Positions 25,429 to 33,135 of a DNA stretch of 64,000 bases are shown in pieces. The DNA is from JACCXG01 sp963834305 (GTDB taxonomy: Bacteria > Acidobacteriota > Vicinamibacteria > Vicinamibacterales > 2-12-FULL-66-21): NCBI GenBank assembly GCA_963834305.1, contig CAWIAX010000002.1, positions 1,612,001 through 1,676,000 on the forward strand, given 5' to 3'. Every line of letters starts with the position of its first letter. Position 1 is the stretch's first letter. The translations under genes were made by a program, and so were the position numbers. The notes beneath the pieces were generated by a model, which saw nothing but the letters and a program-made list of their open reading frames with translations, searched no databases and was not told where the DNA came from.

Positions 25429-26606
25429 CGATCCACGTCCCCCATGACCACGTCGGTCGAGCCGATGACCGCGATGACGTCGGCGATCATGCCGCCGATG
25501 ATCAGCTTCGGCAGCCCCTGGCACGCGTAGAACGACGGCGCGCGCAGCTTGATCCGGTACGGCCGGTTGGTCCCGTCCGAGAAAATCGTGAAGCCGTGCT
25601 CGCCGCGCGGCCCCTCGATCGGGACGTAGGCCTCGCCGGCCGGCACGGTGAACCCCTGGGAATAGATCAGGAAGTGCTGGATCAGCGCCTCCATCTCCGA
25701 ATAGACGCGGTCCTTCGGCGGCGGCACGATGCGGTAGTCCTGGATGTCGAAGACGCCGCGCGGCGAGATGCGCGCGATCGCCTGCTTGGCGATGCGCGTG
25801 CTCTGCCGCATCTCCTCGATCCGCACCAGGTAGCGGTCGTAGACGTCGCCGTGGGTCGCCGTCGGCACCTGGAAGTCGTACGACGCGTAGTTCAGGTAGG
25901 GGAACGCCTTGCGGACGTCGTACTGCAGCCCGGTGGCGCGCGCGATCGGCCCCATCAGGCCGTAGTCGAGGACGTCCTGCCGCGTCAGCACGCCGACGCC
26001 CTGGGTCCGCTTCAGCCAGATCTGGTTCTTCGTCAGCAGGTCTTCGTATTCGTCCAGCTTGCTCGGGAACTTGTCGAGGAAGGTGTTGACCGCGTGATGG
26101 AAGCCGGGAGGCAGGTCCTCGCGCAGCCCGCCGATCCGCAGGTAGCTCGGGAACATGCGGAAGCCGGCCAGCATCTCGTTGATGTTGAGCAGCTGCTCGC
26201 GCTCGCGGAAGCAGTACATCATCACCGAGACGGCGCCGATCTCGAGGCCGTGCGTGCCGAGCCAGACCAGGTGGCTGGCAATCCGCTGCAGCTCGGCGAT
26301 CAGCACGCGGATGTCCTGGACGCGCTCCGGCATGTCGACGCCGAGCATCTTCTCGACCACCAGGCAGAACGCCAGGCTGTTCGACTGGGCCCCGAGGTAG
26401 TCCGTCCGCTCGACGAGCGGGATCACCTGCTGCCACTTCTTCTGCTCGGCCGTCTTCTCGATCCCGGTGTGCAGGTAGCCGATCGTGGTGTCGGCGCCGA
26501 CGACTTCCTCGCCCGACAACTCGAGCACCAGCCGCAGCACGCCGTGCGTGCTGGGGTGCTGGGGCCCCATGTTGACGGTCATTGTCTCGCTGCGCAGTTC
26601 AGGCAT
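25425..26606 (-). CDS. nuoD: NADH-quinone oxidoreductase subunit D
   Basis: 49-kDa-type quinone-site subunit of complex I (393 aa). It has the N-terminal NMGPQHPSTHGVLRLVLELSGE loop that touches quinone, then GYLHTGIEKTAE and DYLGAQSN. The C-terminus ends in IGSTDVVMGDVDR, the expected family end. It is stand-alone, not fused to NuoC. The preceding gene in the operon is gmhA, not nuoC directly. Confidence 0.97.
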   Translation of the reverse strand: MPELRSETMTVNMGPQHPSTHGVLRLVLELSGEEVVGADTTIGYLHTGIEKTAEQKKWQQVIPLVERTDYLGAQSNSLAFCLVVEKMLGVDMPERVQDIRVLIAELQRIASHLVWLGTHGLEIGAVSVMMYCFREREQLLNINEMLAGFRMFPSYLRIGGLREDLPPGFHHAVNTFLDKFPSKLDEYEDLLTKNQIWLKRTQGVGVLTRQDVLDYGLMGPIARATGLQYDVRKAFPYLNYASYDFQVPTATHGDVYDRYLVRIEEMRQSTRIAKQAIARISPRGVFDIQDYRIVPPPKDRVYSEMEALIQHFLIYSQGFTVPAGEAYVPIEGPRGEHGFTIFSDGTNRPYRIKLRAPSFYACQGLPKLIIGGMIADVIAVIGSTDVVMGDVDR

Positions 26607-26644
26607 GCTCGCTTCCCGGCCGGCGCCCGTTCCCGGGCGCGGGC

Positions 26645-27226
26645 TTACTCGATTCCCTCTTCGACGATCTCACAGATGGCATGGATCAGCGTGCGATGCG
26701 CTTCCTGCACGCGCGCCGTGCTCGGGTCCGGCACGTTGACGTGGATGTCGGCCGCCGCCCCGACCGCGCCGCCGTCGCACCCGGTGAGCGCCACGGTGCG
26801 CAGGCCGCGCTCGCGCGCTAGGCGCAGCCCGTCCACCACGTTCTTCGACGTGCCGCTCGTCGAGATCCCGACGGCGACGTCGCCGCGGCTGCCAAGCGCC
26901 TCGATCTGCCGGGCGAACACGCGGTCGAACGCGTAGTCGTTGGCCACGGCGGTCAGCACGCTGGTGTCGGTGGTCAGCGCCAGGGCTGCCACCGCCCGCC
27001 GCTCGCGCTGGAAGCGCGACACCAGCTCCGCGGCCAGGTGCTGCGAATCGGCGGCGCTGCCGCCGTTCCCGAACACCAGGATCTTCCCGCCGCCGGCCGC
27101 CGCGTCGAGGATCGCCCCGGCCGCATCCGCCACCGGCTGCAGATCGACGCCGCGCAGACGTTCGTGGATCGCGATCGAGGCGTCGATGACCGCGCGGACG
27201 ACGGCGAGCGGTTCAGCGGCGCGCAT
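26645..27226 (-). CDS. gmhA: SIS-domain sedoheptulose-7-phosphate isomerase
   Basis: A 193-aa SIS protein of the GmhA type, which makes D-glycero-D-manno-heptose-7-phosphate, the first step toward ADP-heptose. It shows ILVFGNGGSAADSQHLAAELVSRF, ALTTDTSVLTAVANDYAFDRVF, GISTSGTSKNVVDGL, and a C-terminal HRTLIHAICEIVE with the catalytic His. The ATG shares one base with the nuoC stop, so it is coupled to the nuo operon. Being inside complex I genes is unusual; hldA and a heptosyltransferase lie about 17 kb away. Confidence 0.88.
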   Translation of the reverse strand: MRAAEPLAVVRAVIDASIAIHERLRGVDLQPVADAAGAILDAAAGGGKILVFGNGGSAADSQHLAAELVSRFQRERRAVAALALTTDTSVLTAVANDYAFDRVFARQIEALGSRGDVAVGISTSGTSKNVVDGLRLARERGLRTVALTGCDGGAVGAAADIHVNVPDPSTARVQEAHRTLIHAICEIVEEGIE

Positions 27227-27756
27227 CAGTCCGCACGCCCGCGCTCCCGCGCGGCTTCGATGTTGGCGGCGAACTCCTCGGCGGTCAGCTGCAGCGGCTC
27301 GTAGGTCTTCACCGGCGTCTTGATCTGGACGGGATAGTCCTTCCGCATCGGATGCCCTTCCCAGTCGTCCGGCATCAGGATGCGGCGGGGGTCGGGATGG
27401 CCGTCGAAGGTGATGCCGAAGAGGTCGAAGGCCTCGCGCTCGGCCCAGTTGGCCGCCGGCCACACGCCGGAGAGCGTGGGCAGCGTCGGCTCACCGCCCG
27501 GCACGCGCACCTTCAGGCGCAGGCGCGCGGCGGCGGCCCCCTCGCCCCCCGGGTTCAACAGCAGGTAGGTGATTTCGAAGCGCGGCTCGCGCGGGAAGAG
27601 ATCGACCGGCACGAGGTCCACGAGCACGGCATAGCCGGCGTCGCGGAGCGCGCGCCCGGCCTCGACCAGCCCTTCACGCGGCGCGAACACCGTCGGCATC
27701 CCGTCGGCGGACGCCACCTCTTCGAGACCGGGAATCGATGCGGTCAGGTTCTGCAT
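27226..27756 (-). CDS. nuoC: NADH-quinone oxidoreductase subunit C
   Basis: 30-kDa-type subunit of the peripheral arm (176 aa). The signature is WPAANWAEREAFDLFGITFDGHPDPRRILMPDDWEGHPMRKDYPV. It lies between nuoB and gmhA. There is no NuoD domain fused to it. A gap of 21 bases separates it from nuoB. Confidence 0.95.
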   Translation of the reverse strand: MQNLTASIPGLEEVASADGMPTVFAPREGLVEAGRALRDAGYAVLVDLVPVDLFPREPRFEITYLLLNPGGEGAAAARLRLKVRVPGGEPTLPTLSGVWPAANWAEREAFDLFGITFDGHPDPRRILMPDDWEGHPMRKDYPVQIKTPVKTYEPLQLTAEEFAANIEAARERGRAD

Positions 27757-27777
27757 GGCTGTGGGGCGGGCGCGACG

Positions 27778-28242
27778 CTAGCCGAAGCTCTTGGTGTTGT
27801 CGATCTTCCGCTGGAGCTGGATGATCCCGTAGATGAGCGCTTCGGGACGCGGCGGGCAGCCGGGCACGAAGACGTCCACGGGCACCACCTGGTCGACCCC
27901 CTGGACGATCGCGTAGTTGTCGAACACGCCGCCGACCGAGGCGCAGGCGCCCATCGAGATGACGTATTTGGGCTCGGGCATCTGGTCGTAGATCCGGCGC
28001 AGCACCGGCGCCATCTTCCGCGACAGGCGGCCGGCGATGATCATCAGGTCGGACTGGCGCGGCGAGCCGCGGAAGACCTCGGCGCCGAACCGCGCGATGT
28101 CGTAGCGCCCGGCGCTCATGGCCATCATCTCGATGGCGCAGCAGGCGAGCCCGAAGGTCACCGGCCAGATGGACGAGCGGCGCGCCCACCGGACCATCTT
28201 GTCCACGCTGGTCGTCAGCACGGGAATCTCGAAGTCTGCCAT
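27778..28242 (-). CDS. nuoB: NADH-quinone oxidoreductase subunit B
   Basis: Subunit carrying cluster N2 next to quinone (154 aa). The tandem-Cys motif is FGLACCAIEMMAM, and the other ligands are in GACASVGG and FVPGCPPRPEALIYGI. The length is standard. The nuoA gene lies 75 bases upstream on the same strand. Confidence 0.97.
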   Translation of the reverse strand: MADFEIPVLTTSVDKMVRWARRSSIWPVTFGLACCAIEMMAMSAGRYDIARFGAEVFRGSPRQSDLMIIAGRLSRKMAPVLRRIYDQMPEPKYVISMGACASVGGVFDNYAIVQGVDQVVPVDVFVPGCPPRPEALIYGIIQLQRKIDNTKSFG

Positions 28243-28317
28243 TCGTTGTCAGCCCTTCCGTTGGGTGCGCTGCCAGTCAGTTACGGTGATCGTGCCAGGT
28301 CGCGGTCCGTCCGCGAA

Positions 28318-28686
28318 TCAGCCGGCGTGCTCTTTGCCCCAGTCCAGCACGCCCTTGCGCCAGACGTAGACGTAGCCGACCAGCAGGATCGAGAAGAACA
28401 CAATGAGCTGGATGAAGCCAAACCAGCGCAGCTCGCGGATGGCCATCGCAAACGGATAGAGGAACGCGACCTCGATGTCGAACAGCAGGAAGATCATCGC
28501 CACGAGGTAGAACTTGACGGGATGGCGCTCGCGGGCGTCGCCGACCGGCGGCATGCCGCACTCGTAGGGCGCGAGCTTCTCCGGCGACGGCTTGCTCGGT
28601 CCGAGGAAGCGCGGCACGAGGACGTTCACCACGGCGAACCCCGCGCCGAAGCCGATCATGATCAGGATGGGCAACCAGGCATTCAT
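28318..28686 (-). CDS. nuoA: NADH-quinone oxidoreductase subunit A
   Basis: Three-helix membrane subunit (122 aa), first gene of the operon. Diagnostic stretches: KLAPYECGMPPVGDARERHPVKFYLVAMIFLLFDIEVAFLYP. The Cys in YECG lies on the loop that changes in active/deactive transition. A GAGG ribosome-binding site stands eight bases before the ATG. The promoter must lie in the 298-base spacer upstream. Confidence 0.96.
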   Translation of the reverse strand: MNAWLPILIMIGFGAGFAVVNVLVPRFLGPSKPSPEKLAPYECGMPPVGDARERHPVKFYLVAMIFLLFDIEVAFLYPFAMAIRELRWFGFIQLIVFFSILLVGYVYVWRKGVLDWGKEHAG

Positions 28687-28984
28687 TATTTATCCTCGCG
28701 GACGGCCGGCTCGTAGCAACCGTGCCCGTCTTGCGGCGTTCCCACGCTTTCCTCGCGGGCGGCCTGCTCGCGCGCGCTTGTGAATGTTTTCTCAAGCACG
28801 GGCGCGACGGCGCCAATCGCGCGATACCCCCCTTGCCGTCCTCCGGAGCGACCGCTCGCCCACCCCCGCCGCCGGGGGGCACTCAAACATCGAATGCTAT
28901 CACACGCGCTTGACGGGCAGGGCGGGAACCGCCGGCCTCGACGGCCCGGATGACGCGCCGCGCCGCCGGGCCTAGAATCGAGGG
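28687..28984. other. 298-base divergent intergenic region
   Basis: The spacer between nuoA (minus) and a glycosyltransferase (plus). I see no coding frame worth calling. It is GC-rich, with a short AT-richer patch near 28780-28795 that includes TTGAGA on the minus strand, a possible -35 for nuo without a convincing -10. A likely plus promoter lies at its right end. Confidence 0.5.
28950..28978 (+). promoter_or_regulatory. promoter giving a leaderless glycosyltransferase mRNA
   Basis: ATGACG (28950-28955) and TAGAAT (28973-28978) are spaced by 17 bases. The start codon follows six bases after the -10, so transcription would begin at or next to the ATG. A GAGGG touches the ATG but is too close to act as a ribosome-binding site. 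Confidence 0.45.
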
Positions 28985-30352
28985 ATGCGTCTCGCCTGGT
29001 TCAGCCCGCTGCCGCCCGTCCGGTCGGGAATCTCGGCCTGCAGCGCCGGGCTGGTCAGCGCCCTCCGCTCCGAGCACGACATCGACGTCTTCGTGGACGA
29101 CCCGGTCACCGGCGTGGCGCCCCGGCCGCAGCCGGGGGCGGCCGGCCGTCCCGTCCGCGTGCGGTCCGCGCACGACTTCGTCTGGGAGCAGCGGCGGGCG
29201 CCCTACGACCTGACCGTCTACCAGATCGGGAACTCGTCGCATCACGACTACGCCTGGCCTTACCTCTTCCGCTATCCGGGGCTGGCCGTGCTGCACGACG
29301 CGCACCTGCACCACGCACGAGCCGCCGCGCTGCTGCGCGAGCGCCGCGCCGGCCACTACCGCGCCGAATTCGCCGCCAACCAGCCGGACAGCCATCCCGA
29401 CGCGGCGGAGCTCGCGGTCGCCGGCTTCGATTCGCACCTGCTCTATGGATGGCCGTTCACCCGCCTCGTGGTCCGTGCCTCCCGGATGACCGCGGTCCAC
29501 GCCCCGATCGTGCGGGCCGCCCTGGCCGAGGACAATCCGGACGCCACGGTCGAGCTGATCCGGCTGGGGCACGGCACGCCGCTGTCCGACGCGGACATCG
29601 CCAGCCGCGGAGCGGCCGCGCGCGGGCGCCTCGGGATCCCATCGGCAGCGCTCCTCTTCGGGTGCTTCGGCGGGCTGTCGCCCGACAAGCGCATCCCGCA
29701 AGTGCTCGGCGCGTTCCAGGCCCTGCTGCCCTACGCGCCCGCGGCCCGCCTGCTGCTCGCCGGGGCGGCAGCCCGACACTACGACGTCGCCGAAGACGTG
29801 CGCCGGCGCGGCCTCGCCAGCCACGTCGTGCTGACCGGCTACCTCGACTCGGACGAGGAGCTGACGGACGCCGTCGCCGCCTGCGATGCCACGCTGAACC
29901 TGCGCTGGCCGACCGCGCGCGAAGTCTCCGGCCCCTGGCTGCAGTGCCTGGCGGCCGGGCGCCCCTCGGTCATCATCGACCTGGTCCACACCGCCGACAT
30001 CCCGGCGCTCGACCCCCGCACCTGGACGGTGGCCGGCGGAGAGACCCGCCCGCCCGTGGCGATTGCGGTCGACATCATGGACGAAGACCACTCGCTGCGC
30101 CTCGCCCTGCGCCGGCTGGCCGGGGACCCGGTGCTGCGGGACGCCCTCGGGCGTGCCGCGCGCGAGCACTGGACCCGGGCCCATGCCCACGACCTGATGC
30201 TGCAAGACTACCGGCGTCTGCTGCCGCTCGCGGCTGCGGCCGCCGTTCCCGCCGCCGCGCCGCTGCCCCCACACCTCCGTCACGACCGCAGCCACCTCGT
30301 CGATGGGATCCTCGGCGGTCTCGGCGTGCCGGTGCCTTGGAGTAAGATTTGA
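28985..30352 (+). CDS. GT4-like glycosyltransferase
   Basis: A 455-aa cytosolic enzyme with the GT-B fold. The N-domain starts RLAWFSPLPPVRSGISACSAGL, the pattern of family 4 transferases. The C-domain has GCFGGLSPDKRIPQVLGAF, LLLAGAAARHYDVAEDV, HVVLTGYLDSDEEL and the donor-site-like NLRWPTAREVSGPWLQCLAAGRPSVI, where Glu is the usual GT4 acidic residue. Substrate unknown. Its TGA overlaps the TTG start of thiS, an unexpected pairing of a sugar transferase with thiamine genes. Confidence 0.85.
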   Translation: MRLAWFSPLPPVRSGISACSAGLVSALRSEHDIDVFVDDPVTGVAPRPQPGAAGRPVRVRSAHDFVWEQRRAPYDLTVYQIGNSSHHDYAWPYLFRYPGLAVLHDAHLHHARAAALLRERRAGHYRAEFAANQPDSHPDAAELAVAGFDSHLLYGWPFTRLVVRASRMTAVHAPIVRAALAEDNPDATVELIRLGHGTPLSDADIASRGAAARGRLGIPSAALLFGCFGGLSPDKRIPQVLGAFQALLPYAPAARLLLAGAAARHYDVAEDVRRRGLASHVVLTGYLDSDEELTDAVAACDATLNLRWPTAREVSGPWLQCLAAGRPSVIIDLVHTADIPALDPRTWTVAGGETRPPVAIAVDIMDEDHSLRLALRRLAGDPVLRDALGRAAREHWTRAHAHDLMLQDYRRLLPLAAAAAVPAAAPLPPHLRHDRSHLVDGILGGLGVPVPWSKI

Positions 30353-30585
30353 GAATCCGCGTCAACGGCGAAGCGCAGGAGCTCGAAGAGCCGCTCTCCA
30401 TTCTCGGGCTGCTCGAGCGGCTGCAGATCGATGCGCGCAGGGTGGCCGTCGAACACAACCTTGTCATCGTCAAGCGCGACCGCTACGGCGCCACCGTGAT
30501 TCACGACGGCGATGAGATCGAGATCGTGAACTTCGTGGGTGGCGGATCTCCGGAGCGCGGCGCGGCTCCTGGTCGGGAGAGTTAG
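30349..30585 (+). CDS. thiS: ThiS-like sulfur carrier with extra C-terminal residues
   Basis: A ubiquitin-fold sulfur carrier for the thiazole part of thiamine (78 aa). The body matches ThiS (RIRVNGEAQELEEPLSILGLLERL; VAVEHNLVIVKRD; GDEIEIVNFVGGG). Normal ThiS ends at its Gly-Gly, which is adenylated and thiocarboxylated. Here 12 more residues (SPERGAAPGRES) follow. They must be removed for activity, or the gene has lost its original stop. The tail DNA also holds part of the thiG ribosome-binding region. Start is TTG, overlapping the previous stop. Confidence 0.85.
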   Translation: MRIRVNGEAQELEEPLSILGLLERLQIDARRVAVEHNLVIVKRDRYGATVIHDGDEIEIVNFVGGGSPERGAAPGRES

Positions 30586-30589
30586 CAAC

Positions 30590-31408
30590 ATGGTGTCAGA
30601 CCCCCTCGTCATTGCCGGGCGGACGTTTCGCTCGCGGCTCATTGTCGGCACGGGCAAGTACCCCTCGCACGTCGTCATGGCCGACGCCCATCGGGCCTCG
30701 GGCGCGGACATGGTCACGGTGGCCGTCCGGCGGGTGAACCTGACGGATCCGTCGAAGGAATCGCTGCTCGATTACATCGACCAGGAGCGGATCTTCATCC
30801 TGCCGAACACGGCGGGCTGCTACACCGCCGAGGACGCGATCCGGACGGCGCGGCTCGGACGGGAGGTGGGCCTGTCCAACTGGGTGAAGCTCGAGGTCAT
30901 CGGCGACGAACGCACGCTGTTCCCCGACAACGTCGGCCTGCTCGAGGCGACGCGGGTGCTCGTGCGCGAAGGGTTCGTGGTGCTGCCCTACACGAGCGAC
31001 GATCCGGTCATCTGCCGCAAGCTGGAGGAAGCGGGGGCGGCCGCCGTGATGCCGCTGGGCGCCCCGATTGGCTCCGGGCTGGGCATCCAGAATCCGAACA
31101 ACATCCGCATCATCAAGGAACAGGCGCGGGTGCCGGTGATCGTGGACGCCGGCGTCGGCACGGCGTCCGACGCCACCGTCGCGATGGAGCTGGGCGCCGA
31201 CGGCGTCCTGCTGAACACCGCGATCGCGCTGGCGCAGGATCCCGTCGCGATGGCGAGCGCGATGAAGCTCGGCGTCGAGGCCGGGCGCCTGGCCTTTCGC
31301 GCCGGGCGGATTCCCCGCCGCGCGCACGCCTCGGCCAGCAGCCCCGCCGACGGTCTCGTCACCGCGCCGGCCGAGCCGGCCACCACGGGCTCGCATCCGC
31401 GCGCCTGA
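30590..31408 (+). CDS. thiG: thiazole synthase
   Basis: TIM-barrel thiazole synthase (272 aa), joining DXP, dehydroglycine and ThiS-thiocarboxylate. It contains SRLIVGTGKYPS, FILPNTAGCYTAEDAIRTARL, the Schiff-base Lys in NWVKLEVIGD, MPLGAPIGSGLGIQNP and VIVDAGVGTASDATVAMELG. The C-terminus has about 15-20 extra Ala/Ser/Pro-rich residues. The ATG was chosen over an upstream GTG because it starts the conserved domain and has GGGAGAG before it. thiC, thiF and thiH are not in the window. Confidence 0.94.
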   Translation: MVSDPLVIAGRTFRSRLIVGTGKYPSHVVMADAHRASGADMVTVAVRRVNLTDPSKESLLDYIDQERIFILPNTAGCYTAEDAIRTARLGREVGLSNWVKLEVIGDERTLFPDNVGLLEATRVLVREGFVVLPYTSDDPVICRKLEEAGAAAVMPLGAPIGSGLGIQNPNNIRIIKEQARVPVIVDAGVGTASDATVAMELGADGVLLNTAIALAQDPVAMASAMKLGVEAGRLAFRAGRIPRRAHASASSPADGLVTAPAEPATTGSHPRA

Positions 31409-32880
31409 TGGCTGACTCGCTCGAAGCCACGCTCCGCCGCCTCAAGGAGGAACGGGAGGCAGCGGATCGCACCTACAACGACGCGCTGACCGCGCTCGAC
31501 GGTGCGCTGCGGCCGGCCCCTGATCTCCCGGCGCCCCCCGTTCCGTTCGACGAACAGCAGATCACCCCGCTCAACGAGGCCTGGAACATCCTGCCCGCGC
31601 CGCCGCAGGCCTCGGGCGTCACCGGCAAGCTGACCGGGCTGATCTGGCGCACCATCGGGCCGTTCCTCCAGCGCCAGCTCACCTTCAACTCGCGCCTCGT
31701 GGATCACATCAATCGCACCGCCGCCGCCCATCGCGACGCGCACCGGGTTGGCGAGGCCCTGATCGCCGTCCTGCGCGAGCAGCTGGCCCGCCAGGCCGAG
31801 ATCCAGTCACGGCTGATGCACCTCCTCCAGCAGGTCACGCCCTATGTCGACACGCGCGACCGCGAGGCCGGCGGCGGGGCGCTCGTGCTCAACGCGGCGC
31901 TCAGCGCCATCGACGAGAACGTCAGCAAGCGCTGGGAATCGCGGGCCGCACGCGAGGGGCGGCACGAGGCCAGGACCGAAGCGCTCGCCGCCGCGCAGCA
32001 GGAGCTCCGGGCGGCAGTTGGCGTGGCGCAGCAGGCGGCGCTGACCGTGAAGCGCGAGCTCGAGCGGCTCGCGGCCGCTCCCGCACCGGCGGGCGGCGCC
32101 GCCCCGGCCGGCCCCGCCGCTCGCGGTCCGGACGCCGCTGGCGACCCCGTCCAGGACGCCAGTCCGGATTCCAGCGCATTCGCCAGCCGGCTCGACGCCT
32201 ACAAGTACGTCGGCTTCGAAGATCAGTTTCGCGGCTCGCGCGACGTGATTCGGGGCCGGCTGGAAAGCTACCTGCCGTTCTTCGAGGGGCGCTCGGATGT
32301 CCTCGACGTGGGCTGCGGGCGCGGCGAGTTCCTCGACCTGCTGGCTGCACGGCAGATCCGCGCGCGCGGGATCGATCTCAACGCCGAAATGGCGGAAGTC
32401 TGCCGCGCGCAGGGGCACGACGTCGCACAGGCCGACGCCGTCGGGCACCTCTCGACGCTGCCGGACGGGTCGCTCGGCGGGATCTTCGCCGCACAGGTGG
32501 TCGAACACCTGGCGCCGGGCTACCTGCTCCGGTTTCTCGAGCTCGCCTTCCACAAGCTCGGGCCGGGGGGCGTCCTCGTGCTCGAGACGCTCAACCCCGC
32601 GTGCTGGGTCGCGTTCTTCGAGAGCTACATCCGCGACATCACCCACGTGTGGCCGCTGCATCCCGACACGCTCAAGTACCTGGTGACCGCCAGCGGCTTT
32701 CCCTCCGTCCGCATCGAATACCGCTCCCCCGTTCCCGCCCAGGACCGCCTCCAGACCGTGGCGTCCGGCACGGCCGACCCGCAGCTGGCCGATATCGTGG
32801 AAACACTCAACGCCAACGCGGAAAAGCTGAACAGCCGGCTGTTCACCCACCTGGACTACGCGGTGGTGGGATCGAAATGA
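31408..32880 (+). CDS. SAM methyltransferase with long N-terminal coiled coil
   Basis: A 490-aa protein in two parts. Residues 1-240 are helical and rich in charged and Ala/Gln residues, likely a coiled coil. After a Pro/Ala linker, residues 260-490 form a class I methyltransferase: VLDVGCGRGEFLDLLA (SAM site), ARGIDLNAEMAEVC, and AQVVEHLAPGYLLRFLELAFHKLGPGG. This layout resembles O-antigen chain-end methyltransferases whose coiled coil measures chain length (WbdD type); that is an inference. Start overlaps the thiG stop by one base. Confidence 0.75.
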   Translation: MADSLEATLRRLKEEREAADRTYNDALTALDGALRPAPDLPAPPVPFDEQQITPLNEAWNILPAPPQASGVTGKLTGLIWRTIGPFLQRQLTFNSRLVDHINRTAAAHRDAHRVGEALIAVLREQLARQAEIQSRLMHLLQQVTPYVDTRDREAGGGALVLNAALSAIDENVSKRWESRAAREGRHEARTEALAAAQQELRAAVGVAQQAALTVKRELERLAAAPAPAGGAAPAGPAARGPDAAGDPVQDASPDSSAFASRLDAYKYVGFEDQFRGSRDVIRGRLESYLPFFEGRSDVLDVGCGRGEFLDLLAARQIRARGIDLNAEMAEVCRAQGHDVAQADAVGHLSTLPDGSLGGIFAAQVVEHLAPGYLLRFLELAFHKLGPGGVLVLETLNPACWVAFFESYIRDITHVWPLHPDTLKYLVTASGFPSVRIEYRSPVPAQDRLQTVASGTADPQLADIVETLNANAEKLNSRLFTHLDYAVVGSK

Positions 32881-32888
32881 AGAGCGCA

Positions 32889-33064
32889 GGTTCAGGGTGC
32901 AAGGTGCAGGGTGCACGGTTCTCCCGCGGTCCAGGGTGCAAGGTGCAGCGGGAACTGTTCGCGCCAATCCGCCGTGAACCCTAAACCCCGGACTACGCAC
33001 CCTGCACCTTGAACCTTGAACCTTGAACCCCGAACTCTGCACCCTGCACCCTGAACCCTGAACC
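32889..33064. repeat. inverted block of heptanucleotide repeats (GGTGCAR/GGTTCAR family)
   Basis: A left arm of seven-base units such as GGGTGCA, AGGTGCA and AGGGTGC faces a right arm of CCCTGCACC, TTGAACC and CTGAACC units. The right arm is the reverse complement of the same family and includes three consecutive TTGAACC copies. About 80 non-repeat bases separate the two. The whole fills most of the 255-base gap between the methyltransferase and the FG-GAP gene. It differs from the TTGG family elsewhere in the window. Confidence 0.75.
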
Positions 33065-33135
33065 AAATTTGATCTTCTTACAGCTGGGCATCCCCCTTGC
33101 TGAGTCAGGGCCAGGCAAGGGAGGAAGCATCCGCA

